Source: Arcticimaribacter sp965277835 (lineage in GTDB: Bacteria > Bacteroidota > Bacteroidia > Flavobacteriales > Flavobacteriaceae). Taken from it: 64,000 nucleotides of DNA. The notes under the pieces were generated by a model that did not search any database, was not told the DNA's origin, and saw only the letters and a program-made list of their open reading frames with translations. The position numbers and the translations under genes were made by a program. Of this stretch, positions 44,712 through 53,310 are shown one piece after another (position 1 is the stretch's first letter; each line of letters starts with the position of its first letter). The stretch is from NCBI GenBank assembly GCA_965277835.1, contig OZ255841.1, forward strand, positions 930,001 to 994,000, in the 5' to 3' direction.

Positions 44712-44843
44712 ATGCCGTTATTATATATTGACCCTGGAACTGGAATGATTATAATCCAATTAATTGTTGCTGGTCTTGCAAGTGTTTTGGTTTTTTTTAA
44801 AAAAATACGAGATAAAGTCAAAAAAATTTTTAAACGAAAATGA
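44712..44843 (+). CDS. Small membrane protein with YIDPGTG motif
   Basis: A 43-residue protein: MPLLYIDPGTGMII, a hydrophobic segment at about residues 12-29 (one membrane span), then a strongly basic tail of K and R to the end. The YIDPGTG N-terminus is a pattern I associate with small conserved membrane proteins encoded beside methyltransferase and sulfatase-like genes, though this is from memory. Its TGA stop overlaps the next ATG in the sequence ATGA, so translation is coupled to the kinase-methyltransferase gene. Positive-inside topology would put the tail in the cytoplasm. No function is known to me. Confidence 0.8.
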   Translation: MPLLYIDPGTGMIIIQLIVAGLASVLVFFKKIRDKVKKIFKRK

Positions 44844-46213
44844 GAGATTCAGGCTCGTTTAGAGACCCTTCTGGGTTTATATTTTATGAAGATAATGAAG
44901 TTTTTAGAGTTGTTAACGAATCGTATAAAAAGAACTATGATCATCTAATTGATTCAGGGCTTTATAACGTATTAGCGGAAAATAAATGGATTATCCCTCA
45001 TAAAGAAGTTAAGGGTAAAAAACATTCTAATACTCAGTACCTTACTTTAAATCCAGAAAAAATATTTCCTATTACTTATCCTTATGAATGGTCTTTTAGT
45101 CAATTGAAAGACGCTGCTCTCCTAACATTAAATATTCAAGAAAAATCTATTGAATATAACATGAGCCTTAAAGATTCGACTCCTTATAACATACAATTTA
45201 TTGATAATAAACCTATTTTTATTGATACTCTTAGTTTTGAGTTAATCGCAAACGATGATTATTCTTGGAAACCTTATAAACAATTTTGTGAAATGTTTCT
45301 AAGTCCTCTTTGTCTTATGAGCTATAAGGATCCTAATATGAGTAAATTACTCATTAATTTTATAAACGGGATACCTTTAAACTTAACAACTAAGCTACTT
45401 TCATTCAAAGACAAAATTCGCCCTTCTGTTTTTACTCATCTTGTTTTACATAATTGGTTGTCTTCTAGTGTAGATAAAAAACAAAAAAGCGCGAAAAAGT
45501 CAAAAACAATTAGCAAAACTCAACATTTAAATATTATTACCCAACTTAAAAATTTTATTTCTAAGCTTAACGTTTTAACTAAAAATAGTGAGTGGGGTGA
45601 TTATAATTCAGAAACTATAACTGAAAAGAAAAGTTACGTCTCTGACAAAGAAGACTCGGTAAACTCATTCTTAAACAATCTGAGTTTTAACCTAGCATGG
45701 GATATCGGCTCTAATGATGGATATTATAGCAGGGTTATAGCAAAAAAATACTCTAAAGAAGTATTATCCTTAGATATAGACTGGAAATGTGTTGAGAACA
45801 ATTACAAAATAAATCAGAAAGAGCAAATTAAAAATGTTTACCCTATACTCTTAGATTTATCTAACCCTTCTCCTGCTATTGGATGGGTAAATAATGAGAG
45901 ATCATCTATCTATGACAGAATAGGAAAGCCAGATTTAATTTGCTGTTTTGCAATAATGCATCACATTATTAACGATAATATTCCAATTTCATATTTTATA
46001 GAGTTATTAGCTGAATCAATAAATTATGTTTTAATAGAATATATTCCGTTATCTGACCCTAAATGTCAAAAAATATTCTCTTCTAGAGGATATGATTTTG
46101 AATATCCATCAAAAGACAGTTTTGAAAGCTTAATATCCAAAAGTTTTAAAATAATCAAATCGAAAACATTAAATGAAACTGAAAGAGTTTTATACCTTCT
46201 TAAAAGAAAATAG
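44840..46213 (+). CDS. Kinase-like domain fused to SAM-dependent methyltransferase
   Basis: This 457-residue protein resembles NoeA-type nodulation methyltransferases. The N-terminal part opens with SFRDPSGFIFYEDNEVFRVV (residues 6-25). It later has KDSTPYNIQF with D112 and N117, followed by FID with D129. That D-x4-N-(12)-D spacing is what aminoglycoside-phosphotransferase-like kinases use for catalysis and metal binding. A lysine-rich linker lies near residues 213-230. The C-terminal half is a class I methyltransferase with motif I LAWDIGSNDGYYSRVIA near residue 280 and CCFAIMHHI as a motif IV-like stretch. No signal peptide is seen, so it is cytoplasmic. The kinase reading is inference. 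It is coupled upstream by ATGA and overlaps the downstream gene by 41 bases. Confidence 0.8.
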   Translation: MRDSGSFRDPSGFIFYEDNEVFRVVNESYKKNYDHLIDSGLYNVLAENKWIIPHKEVKGKKHSNTQYLTLNPEKIFPITYPYEWSFSQLKDAALLTLNIQEKSIEYNMSLKDSTPYNIQFIDNKPIFIDTLSFELIANDDYSWKPYKQFCEMFLSPLCLMSYKDPNMSKLLINFINGIPLNLTTKLLSFKDKIRPSVFTHLVLHNWLSSSVDKKQKSAKKSKTISKTQHLNIITQLKNFISKLNVLTKNSEWGDYNSETITEKKSYVSDKEDSVNSFLNNLSFNLAWDIGSNDGYYSRVIAKKYSKEVLSLDIDWKCVENNYKINQKEQIKNVYPILLDLSNPSPAIGWVNNERSSIYDRIGKPDLICCFAIMHHIINDNIPISYFIELLAESINYVLIEYIPLSDPKCQKIFSSRGYDFEYPSKDSFESLISKSFKIIKSKTLNETERVLYLLKRK

Positions 46214-47570
46214 GCTTAAACTAAGTGACAAGTCTCTATTCATATTAACAATTCCTTATATCATAAATGTTTTTATTTCCACTGAAATAAAAGTATGGGA
46301 ATTACTTTTAATTCCTCTTTTTGTTTTTTGTATAGACTTACTATTCAAAAATAAATATCACTTCATATTTGTTTCACTCTATATATATTTTTTATATAGT
46401 TACATTGTTTATGACGACACCAATCATGTAATTCATGCATTAAGGGTTAGAACGTTTTCTATTATATTTGTTTTAATAACTGCTTTTGTTACTTATTTAT
46501 CATACAAGAAAAAAGAGAATATCAAAGCTCTAAACGTATTTATCCTATTCCTTTCTCTTACATTTTTATATAATCCTCCTGAAGCTTCTCCAGGCACAAA
46601 AAGTGAAATTTTAAATAAGATAAATAGTTCTTATACAGGTATCCCTTTTGAAAATATTGAAAAATCAAGCGACCCTGTTATTCTAATAATACTTGATGAA
46701 TTAGGTTCAAGAAGTGAAATCTATAATTATTCTAAAGATTCTATAGATTTTGATATTAATAAGCAATTAGAAAAACTATCCTATAAAGCTTATAATCGTT
46801 TTACTTCGTTAGCACTAGGCACAAATTATTCTCTACCTTCAATTTTCAATTTCAATCTTCACAATTCTTCTTATATTAAAAAAATAGACACCATTAGTGA
46901 TGTGAATTTAGAAGCTACAAAAGAATTTACTCATATTTTCAGAGATAACCTATTAGTGGATTCTCTTATACAAAAAGAAGTGAAAACCAATTCTTATGGG
47001 TACGTTAAATTCAAAAAAACAGAGGCTCAATCTCTTTATTTAAAAAGATACCCTTGGGATAATGGTTATAATTTTGCTTTCTTTTTTAAAAACCTACCTT
47101 TATTAAATAAATTATTATCTAAAAGTATGCTTCTATTTTTCGAAGGGAAGAATTTTTCAGGATACAATTTATTTAGACGAGACGTACTTTCTGCCTTAAA
47201 AGAATTTACTCCCAAAAAAAATAATTTTTATTACTTCCATATACTTGCACCACACGCTCCTTACTCTTATTTCGATGAATATCAATCAAAAAACCCCAAT
47301 CCAAAGCTTCATAAAAATATTGAAAGGTTAAATGAGCAAATAAAATTTTCAAGATTTTTCCTACCAAAAGTAAGCAAAATATTAGCAGACAATAAGTTTG
47401 ATAATTGTAGGGTAATTGTAACTGGAGATCATGGTTATAGAGGTTTTATAGGAGGTGTTGACCCTTATTTAACTTCACTTTATTTAAAAGGCTATGATTC
47501 CTTAGTTGTTAAAAAAGAGGCTACCGTTCAAGATTTAGGTAAGTTAATCTATGAAAGCTTTGAGCCTTAG
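46173..47570 (+). CDS. Membrane-anchored alkaline-phosphatase/sulfatase-superfamily enzyme
   Basis: This 465-residue protein has about five hydrophobic segments in the first 135 residues (near 21-36, 42-57, 62-79, 95-110 and 118-132). An extracytoplasmic catalytic domain follows. The metal-binding start is VILIILDELGS, the nucleophile region reads ALGTNYSLPSIFNF (Thr or Ser), HILAPHAPYSYF provides histidines, and VIVTGDHGYRG (D419, H420) is the second metal site. The layout is like LTA-synthase or phosphoethanolamine-transferase enzymes that move phospho-alcohol groups onto envelope polymers; a sulfatase or phosphatase activity is also possible. It overlaps the methyltransferase gene by 41 bases, and its end overlaps mazG on the other strand by four bases. 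Confidence 0.85.
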   Translation: MKLKEFYTFLKENRLKLSDKSLFILTIPYIINVFISTEIKVWELLLIPLFVFCIDLLFKNKYHFIFVSLYIYFLYSYIVYDDTNHVIHALRVRTFSIIFVLITAFVTYLSYKKKENIKALNVFILFLSLTFLYNPPEASPGTKSEILNKINSSYTGIPFENIEKSSDPVILIILDELGSRSEIYNYSKDSIDFDINKQLEKLSYKAYNRFTSLALGTNYSLPSIFNFNLHNSSYIKKIDTISDVNLEATKEFTHIFRDNLLVDSLIQKEVKTNSYGYVKFKKTEAQSLYLKRYPWDNGYNFAFFFKNLPLLNKLLSKSMLLFFEGKNFSGYNLFRRDVLSALKEFTPKKNNFYYFHILAPHAPYSYFDEYQSKNPNPKLHKNIERLNEQIKFSRFFLPKVSKILADNKFDNCRVIVTGDHGYRGFIGGVDPYLTSLYLKGYDSLVVKKEATVQDLGKLIYESFEP

Positions 47571-48349
47571 TTTTTAATCTTATGCTTCGCTTCTTGCCAA
47601 ATAGTTTCCATTTCTTCTATTGACATTTCTTGTAGTTTTTTACCTTGAGTTTTTGCTTGATTTTCTAAATACTGAAATCGCGATTTAAATTTTTTATTTG
47701 TACGTTCTAAGGCAGTATCGGGATTAATGTCTAAAAAACGAGCGTAATTAATCATCGAGAACAGAACATCACCAAACTCTTCTTCTATGCCCTTTTTATT
47801 TTTTTGAATTACCTCAGTTTTTAGTTCTTTTAACTCTTCTTCTATTTTTTCCCAAACCTGTTCGGGTTGCTCCCAATCGAAACCCACAGCAGCCACTTTA
47901 TCTTGAATACGCTGTGCTTTCACCAAAGATGGTAACCCTTTAGGGACACCTTCTAAAATTGAAGATTTACCTTCCTTCAGCTTTAGCTCTTCCCAGTTCT
48001 TTTTTACATCCTCTTCATTCTTTACCTCTACATCGCCATAAATATGTGGATGACGGTGTATTAGTTTTTCCGAAATACTTGTAGCAACATCACCTATATC
48101 AAACGCTTTTGTTTCACTTCCAATCTTTGAATAAAAAATAATATGAAGTAATAAATCGCCTAGTTCTTTTTTTATTTCTTGCTCGTCATTATCTAATATG
48201 GCATCACCCAATTCATACGTTTCTTCAATAGTCAAATGGCGTAAAGATTCGAATGTCTGCTTTTTATCCCATGGACACTGCTCTCGAAGTTCATCCATAA
48301 TAGTTAGCAAGCGGTCAATTGCTTTTAGTTGTTGGGCTCGAGAGTTCAT
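47567..48349 (-). CDS. mazG: Nucleoside triphosphate pyrophosphohydrolase MazG
   Basis: House-cleaning enzyme hydrolysing (d)NTPs to monophosphates. It has 260 residues in two MazG repeats. The first has CPWDKKQTFESLRHLTIEE with the ExxE12-28ExxD-type metal site (EETYE and ELGDLLLHIIF); the second has EEFGDVLFSMINYARF. It overlaps def by four bases and is last in the ruvX-def-mazG operon. Confidence 0.95.
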   Translation of the reverse strand: MNSRAQQLKAIDRLLTIMDELREQCPWDKKQTFESLRHLTIEETYELGDAILDNDEQEIKKELGDLLLHIIFYSKIGSETKAFDIGDVATSISEKLIHRHPHIYGDVEVKNEEDVKKNWEELKLKEGKSSILEGVPKGLPSLVKAQRIQDKVAAVGFDWEQPEQVWEKIEEELKELKTEVIQKNKKGIEEEFGDVLFSMINYARFLDINPDTALERTNKKFKSRFQYLENQAKTQGKKLQEMSIEEMETIWQEAKHKIKN

Positions 48350-48936
48350 TTATTCTTTTTAGATGCCAAAGGGAAATCCATTTTATAATCCACTTTAATA
48401 TCCCCTTTAGAAATATTTACTAGCTTTCTTTTAATTAGTCTTTTTTTTAATGAAGACAATTTATCAGTAAATAAAACACCTTCAACATGGTCGAATTCAT
48501 GTTGAATTATACGTGCAATAATACCCGTATAAGTTTCTTTGTGTTTATTGAAATTTTCATCAAAATAACAAATTGTTATTTCTTCTTGACGATATACATC
48601 TTCGCGCACATCAGGAATACTCAAACAACCTTCATTAAATGCCCAATCTTCTCCAAATTCTTCAAGCGTAGGGTTAATAAATACCTTCTTGAAATTTTTG
48701 AGTTCCTCTTGCTCTTCTAAACTTAGTTTTTTGTCTTCGGAAAAAGGAGATGCATCAATTACAAATAGTCGAATACCCAACCCTACCTGCGGGGCTGCTA
48801 AACCAACGCCGTTAGCTTCGTACATGGTTTCCCACATATTACATATTATCTGTTCTAAGTTTGGATAATCTTTATTGATTTCAATTCCTTTTTTCTTTAA
48901 TACAGGAGCGCCATATGCGACAATAGGTAGTATCAT
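48346..48936 (-). CDS. def: Peptide deformylase
   Basis: Metalloenzyme removing the formyl group from new N-termini. It has 196 residues. The three motifs are complete: GVGLAAPQVG near residue 43, EGCLSIP with the metal cysteine near 102, and QHEFDHVEG near 145. It overlaps ruvX and mazG by four bases on either side. Confidence 0.97.
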   Translation of the reverse strand: MILPIVAYGAPVLKKKGIEINKDYPNLEQIICNMWETMYEANGVGLAAPQVGLGIRLFVIDASPFSEDKKLSLEEQEELKNFKKVFINPTLEEFGEDWAFNEGCLSIPDVREDVYRQEEITICYFDENFNKHKETYTGIIARIIQHEFDHVEGVLFTDKLSSLKKRLIKRKLVNISKGDIKVDYKMDFPLASKKNK

Positions 48937-49355
48937 AAGCTGTTACTTCGAAATTCGAGATATGATTGTAATAACAATGTAGCACTAATCTTATCTATTA
49001 AACTTTTTTGTTGTCTTTTCTTCTTTCCTACACCCGAATCGAGTAAGGTTTGAAAAGCCATTTTTGATGTAAACCGCTCGTCATAGCGTTCTACAGTTAA
49101 ATTTGGTATTTTTTTATTTAAAATAGTTATAAATTTTTTAATCTCACTTTCAACCTCCGAAAAAGAGCCGTTATGTCGTTTTGGTAAGCCCAATACACAA
49201 CATTCAATAGTGTGAGATAACATATAGTTTTGAAGAAAAGGAATAACCTCTTGTGTAGGCAATGTAGTCAACCCAAAAGCTAAATTCTTTGAAGAATCTG
49301 TTGTAGCTATTCCAGTATATTTTGTTCCAAAATCTAGTGCTATAATTTCTGGCAT
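48933..49355 (-). CDS. ruvX: Putative pre-16S rRNA nuclease / Holliday junction resolvase YqgF
   Basis: RNase H-fold nuclease of the YqgF family that matures the 16S rRNA 5' end in E. coli. I start at the ATG at 49355, where the protein begins MPEIIALDFGTKYTGIA; the frame extends two codons further to a TTG that would overlap the promoter. It has 140 residues. The catalytic motifs are ALDFGTKYTGIA (first Asp), CVLGLPKRHNG, and YDERFTSKMA near residue 97 with the conserved DE. It is first in the ruvX-def-mazG operon. Confidence 0.93.
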   Translation of the reverse strand: MPEIIALDFGTKYTGIATTDSSKNLAFGLTTLPTQEVIPFLQNYMLSHTIECCVLGLPKRHNGSFSEVESEIKKFITILNKKIPNLTVERYDERFTSKMAFQTLLDSGVGKKKRQQKSLIDKISATLLLQSYLEFRSNSL

Positions 49356-49358
49356 GCA

Positions 49359-49366
49359 CAAATATA
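49359..49366 (-). promoter_or_regulatory. -7 promoter element of ruvX-def-mazG
   Basis: TATATTTG on the minus strand ends three bases before the ruvX ATG. Transcription is therefore expected to begin at or within a few bases of the ATG, predicting a leaderless message. Confidence 0.5.
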
Positions 49367-49420
49367 CATCTCTTCTTTTGTTTGTATAAAAAAACTAAGC
49401 AAAGTCGAGTGAAAAAAGTA

Positions 49421-49429
49421 TAAATTTGC
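49421..49429 (+). promoter_or_regulatory. -7 promoter element of dapD
   Basis: TAAATTTGC matches TAnnTTTGC exactly, 23 bases before the dapD ATG. It faces away from the ruvX promoter. Confidence 0.55.
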
Positions 49430-49452
49430 ACAAATTTTAAAAATCATATTTA

Positions 49453-50259
49453 ATGAAATCGATTATAGAGTCTGCATGGGAAAATCGTCAACTTTTAAAA
49501 CAAGAAGACACACAAAACGCTATTAGGTCAGTAATTAAGCAATTAGACTTAGGCGAACTTCGTGTTGCTGAACCCACTAGTAGTGGATGGCAAATAAACG
49601 AATGGGTAAAAAAAGCTGTTATCCTATATTTTCCTATTCAAAAAATGGAAACCCTAAAAGCAGGTCCTATGGAATTTCATGACAAAATGCCTTTAAAAAA
49701 TGATTATGCCGCTAAAGGTATTCGGGTTGTCCCCCATGCCGTTGCACGTCAAGGTGCGTATATTGCTTCGGGAGTAATCTTAATGCCAAGCTATGTAAAT
49801 ATTGGTGCATACGTAGATTCGGGTTCTATGGTAGATACGTGGGCTACTGTTGGTAGCTGCGCCCAAATTGGTAAAAATGTACACCTCAGCGGTGGTGTAG
49901 GTATTGGCGGCGTACTCGAGCCTTTACAGGCCTCTCCTGTAATTATTGAGAACGATGCTTTTATAGGCTCACGTTGTATTGTTGTTGAAGGCGTTCATGT
50001 TAAGCAAGAAGCTGTTCTTGGAGCAAACGTTGTACTAACAGCATCGACTAAAATTATTGATGTTACTGGTGATACTCCTATTGAATATAAAGGCGTTGTC
50101 CCCGAACGTTCTGTTGTAATCCCTGGCACTTATCCAAAGCAGTTTTCTGCTGGGGAATATCAAGTTCCTTGTGCGCTTATTATTGGACAACGAAAAGAAA
50201 GTACAGATAAAAAAACCTCGCTAAACAATGCACTAAGAGAACATAATGTAGCCGTGTAG
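49453..50259 (+). CDS. dapD: 2,3,4,5-tetrahydropyridine-2,6-dicarboxylate N-succinyltransferase
   Basis: Lysine and diaminopimelate pathway enzyme that adds succinyl to tetrahydrodipicolinate. It has 268 residues with a left-handed beta-helix of hexapeptide repeats (GAYIASGVILMPSYVNIGAYVDSGSMVDTWATVG, here in parts) and the conserved LSGGVGIGGVLEPLQA and GSRCIVVEGV stretches. It is the pathway companion of lysA at the end of the window. Confidence 0.97.
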   Translation: MKSIIESAWENRQLLKQEDTQNAIRSVIKQLDLGELRVAEPTSSGWQINEWVKKAVILYFPIQKMETLKAGPMEFHDKMPLKNDYAAKGIRVVPHAVARQGAYIASGVILMPSYVNIGAYVDSGSMVDTWATVGSCAQIGKNVHLSGGVGIGGVLEPLQASPVIIENDAFIGSRCIVVEGVHVKQEAVLGANVVLTASTKIIDVTGDTPIEYKGVVPERSVVIPGTYPKQFSAGEYQVPCALIIGQRKESTDKKTSLNNALREHNVAV

Positions 50260-50274
50260 TATATTGTCAATTTT

Positions 50275-50832
50275 ATGGAAGCTATTATTAATAAAAGTTA
50301 TACTGCTTTAAAAAAAGGCGGAGTAATTCTTTATCCTTCCGATACAATTTGGGGTATTGGTTGCGATGCAACTAATGAAATTGCCGTACAAAAAATATAT
50401 AAACTTAAAAAAAGAGATAACTCAAAAGCTCTTATTTGCCTTGTTTCTAATATTGAAATGTTACAACAAGTTGTAGGTAATATTAATACTGATATTAAAT
50501 CATTAGCCCTACAATCAAAACCCACTACTATAATATATCCAAAAGCAATAGGGCTTGCATCAAATCTTCTAGCCGAAAACGGAAGTGTAGGTATTCGGGT
50601 AGTTCAAGATACCTTTTGTGAAAATTTGATTCAGCTTTTTGGAAAACCCATTGTATCAACTTCAGCAAATATAAGTGGTCTTGAAAACCCCAAAGAATTT
50701 AAAGACATAGAGTCTAATATATTTGACGCTGTTGATTATATTGTACCTTTAAGAAAAGAAGAGCTAAATTTATATCCTTCGACTATAATTTTAATGAATA
50801 AAGATGGTAGCTACAAAACCTTAAGAGCCTAA
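50275..50832 (+). CDS. L-threonylcarbamoyladenylate synthase (TsaC/YrdC family)
   Basis: Makes threonylcarbamoyl-AMP, the precursor for the t6A37 modification of ANN-decoding tRNAs. It has 185 residues; the YrdC fold is seen in LYPSDTIWGIGCDATNEIAV, IYKLKKRDNSKALI and FGKPIVSTSANISG. It is a single-domain (TsaC) form without the extra Sua5 domain. It is followed after four bases by the CCA-adding enzyme gene, so two tRNA-maturation genes lie together. Confidence 0.93.
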   Translation: MEAIINKSYTALKKGGVILYPSDTIWGIGCDATNEIAVQKIYKLKKRDNSKALICLVSNIEMLQQVVGNINTDIKSLALQSKPTTIIYPKAIGLASNLLAENGSVGIRVVQDTFCENLIQLFGKPIVSTSANISGLENPKEFKDIESNIFDAVDYIVPLRKEELNLYPSTIILMNKDGSYKTLRA

Positions 50833-50836
50833 CCTA

Positions 50837-52267
50837 ATGCTAAACACTAACTTTAAAAAACTACTAGACACTCGGCTTTTTAAAACTATAGCAAATACCG
50901 CAGATGATTTAGCATTAGAAACTTATGTAATTGGCGGGTATGTACGAGACCATATACTAGGGCGAACACAAGAACATACCGATATTGATTTTGTTGTTAT
51001 TGGCTCGGGGATTGATTTAGCAAAAGCTGTGCAAAAACGACTTACAAATGCCTCAGAAATTCAGGTATTTAAAACCTATGGAACGGCAATGGTCAAATGG
51101 GGAGATATTAACCTAGAGTTTGTCGGTGCCAGAAAAGAATCATATACTACTGAAAGCCGTAACCCAAAAGTAGCAGAAGGTAATTTAGTTGATGACCAAA
51201 ACCGAAGGGATTTTACAATAAACGCCTTGGCAGTAAGCCTAAATAAAAAAAACTATGGAACCCTTATAGATCCATTCAATGGGTTAAAAGACCTAGAAAA
51301 CAAAATTATACGAACGCCTCTCGAACCAGAAATAACTTATTCTGATGACCCTCTTCGGATGCTTCGAGCAATTCGCTTTGCAACACAACTAAATTTTATA
51401 ATTGACGCAAAATCGCTAAATGCTATAAAAAAATATGCTCAAAGGCTAAACATTATCACCAAAGAACGTTGTGTCACTGAGATTAATAAAATACTAATGT
51501 GTACAAAACCGTCTCATGGTTTTTTGCTTTTAGAACAAACGGATTTACTACCCTTTATTTTACCAGAACTTATTAATTTAAAAGGAATTGAAGAAGTTGA
51601 GGGACAAAAGCATAAAGATAATTTTTATCATACACTTGAGGTTGTAGATAACATCTGCCAGTATTCTGATAACCTATGGCTACGTTGGGCTGCACTTCTT
51701 CATGACATAGGGAAAGCACCTACAAAACGGTTTAATAAAAAAAACGGATGGACATTTCATGGGCATGAATTTGTAGGCTCTAAAATGGTTTTTAAAATTT
51801 TTAAACGCTTAAAAATGCCTTTGAATGAAAAAATGAAATTTGTTCAAAAAATGGTATTAATGAGTTCGCGCCCTATTATAATTGCCGAAGATTTGGTAAC
51901 CGACTCTGCAGTGCGAAGATTAATTTTTGATGCAGGAGATGATATCAATAATTTAATTACGCTTTGTGAAGCCGATATCACAACTAAAAATCAAAAACGG
52001 TTTCAGCAGTATCATAATAACTTTAAAATTGTACGAAAAAAAATTGAAGAAGTAGAAGAACGAGATAAAATAAGAAATTTTCAACCTCCTATCTCTGGAG
52101 AAACTATTATGACATCTTTTGGGTTAAAACCTTCGAGAGTTATTGGGCAAATAAAAGAAACTATAAAAGAAGCTATCTTAGAAGGAACTATTCCGAATGA
52201 CCCTGCCGCCGCTTTTGAATTAATGAAAAAAGAAGGCGAAAAGCTCGGTCTTAAGTTGGTGAAATGA
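50837..52267 (+). CDS. cca: CCA tRNA nucleotidyltransferase with HD domain
   Basis: Adds or repairs the 3' CCA end of tRNAs. It has 476 residues. The polymerase head has YVIGGYVRDHILG and the metal-binding HTDIDFVVIG near residue 40; RRDFTINALA and DPLRMLRAIRFATQL follow. A C-terminal HD phosphohydrolase domain contains WAALLHDIGKAPTK near residue 285. It lies between the TsaC-like gene and the heme A synthase gene. Confidence 0.94.
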   Translation: MLNTNFKKLLDTRLFKTIANTADDLALETYVIGGYVRDHILGRTQEHTDIDFVVIGSGIDLAKAVQKRLTNASEIQVFKTYGTAMVKWGDINLEFVGARKESYTTESRNPKVAEGNLVDDQNRRDFTINALAVSLNKKNYGTLIDPFNGLKDLENKIIRTPLEPEITYSDDPLRMLRAIRFATQLNFIIDAKSLNAIKKYAQRLNIITKERCVTEINKILMCTKPSHGFLLLEQTDLLPFILPELINLKGIEEVEGQKHKDNFYHTLEVVDNICQYSDNLWLRWAALLHDIGKAPTKRFNKKNGWTFHGHEFVGSKMVFKIFKRLKMPLNEKMKFVQKMVLMSSRPIIIAEDLVTDSAVRRLIFDAGDDINNLITLCEADITTKNQKRFQQYHNNFKIVRKKIEEVEERDKIRNFQPPISGETIMTSFGLKPSRVIGQIKETIKEAILEGTIPNDPAAAFELMKKEGEKLGLKLVK

Positions 52268-52277
52268 ATATAAAATT

Positions 52278-53306
52278 ATGACAAAAAAATTTCGTTTTTG
52301 GGTTGGAGTTTCTCTTGTACTAGTGTACGGCGTTATTGCCGCAGGGGCTGTTGTACGGGTTACAGGAAGCGGAATGGGATGCCCCGACTGGCCCAAGTGT
52401 TTTGGATATTTAATACCTCCGACCGAACGCGAACAATTAGACTGGAAACCCACACATAAATATAATAAAGGTGAAGTTATTATTGTTCAAGAGAACCTAC
52501 GTGTTGCAAAACACAATTTTATCAGTTCTACAGAATATTCTGAAATAAACTGGAACCCATATACTAAGCACGACTATGCGCATTTCAATGCGTTTCATAC
52601 TTGGGTAGAGTTTATTAATCGACTATTAGGAGCTTTAGCTGGGCTCGCTACTTTAGTCGTTGGAATATTCTCTTTTAAATACTGGAAAAAGAAAAAAATA
52701 ATCCCCTTTTTATCAATTCTTGTTATACTAGGAATGGGGTTTCAGGCGTGGCTAGGTAAAGTGGTCGTAGACTCTAATCTGCTTCCAACTAAAATTAGCA
52801 TACACATGATAATGGCATTGTTTATCGTAGCTTTATTAGTCTATCTATATGCTTATACTGACGCCAAAAGTGATGCTAAATTAAAATACCCTTCTGCATT
52901 AAAATCGCTTGGCATTATTGCACTTACGCTCACCATTGTTCAAATCGGAATGGGTATTCAAGTAAGGCAATTTATTGATACTCAAATTGATTTATATGGG
53001 TATAACCAAAAATTTCGATGGCTAAACTCTGCCCCTTTAAATTTTTATGCGCATCGCAGTTTTTCGTTACTCGTAATTTTTATCAATGGATATGTGTTTT
53101 ATAAAATTAAAAAATTAAAATTTTCGTTCCCTGTCATTAAATGGGTTTTACTCGTTATAGGGCTAGAGATATGCACGGGGATATTAATGTCTAATTTTGA
53201 TTTTCCTTTTGCCTCTCAGCCTTTACATTTATTGTTTGCATCTTTGTTATTTGGGGCTCAGACATATCTATTATTTCAACTTTTAAATCAAAACTTAAAC
53301 AAATAA
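52278..53306 (+). CDS. ctaA: Heme A synthase (COX15/CtaA family)
   Basis: Inner-membrane enzyme that oxidises heme O to heme A for cytochrome oxidase. It has 342 residues and about eight membrane spans. Family features are AAGAVVRVTGSGMGCPDWPKCFG near the N-terminus, NAFHTWVEFINRLLGALAG with a heme-ligand histidine, and FYAHRSFSLLV with another. It begins 10 bases after the CCA-adding enzyme gene. Confidence 0.94.
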   Translation: MTKKFRFWVGVSLVLVYGVIAAGAVVRVTGSGMGCPDWPKCFGYLIPPTEREQLDWKPTHKYNKGEVIIVQENLRVAKHNFISSTEYSEINWNPYTKHDYAHFNAFHTWVEFINRLLGALAGLATLVVGIFSFKYWKKKKIIPFLSILVILGMGFQAWLGKVVVDSNLLPTKISIHMIMALFIVALLVYLYAYTDAKSDAKLKYPSALKSLGIIALTLTIVQIGMGIQVRQFIDTQIDLYGYNQKFRWLNSAPLNFYAHRSFSLLVIFINGYVFYKIKKLKFSFPVIKWVLLVIGLEICTGILMSNFDFPFASQPLHLLFASLLFGAQTYLLFQLLNQNLNK

Positions 53307-53310
53307 TTTT

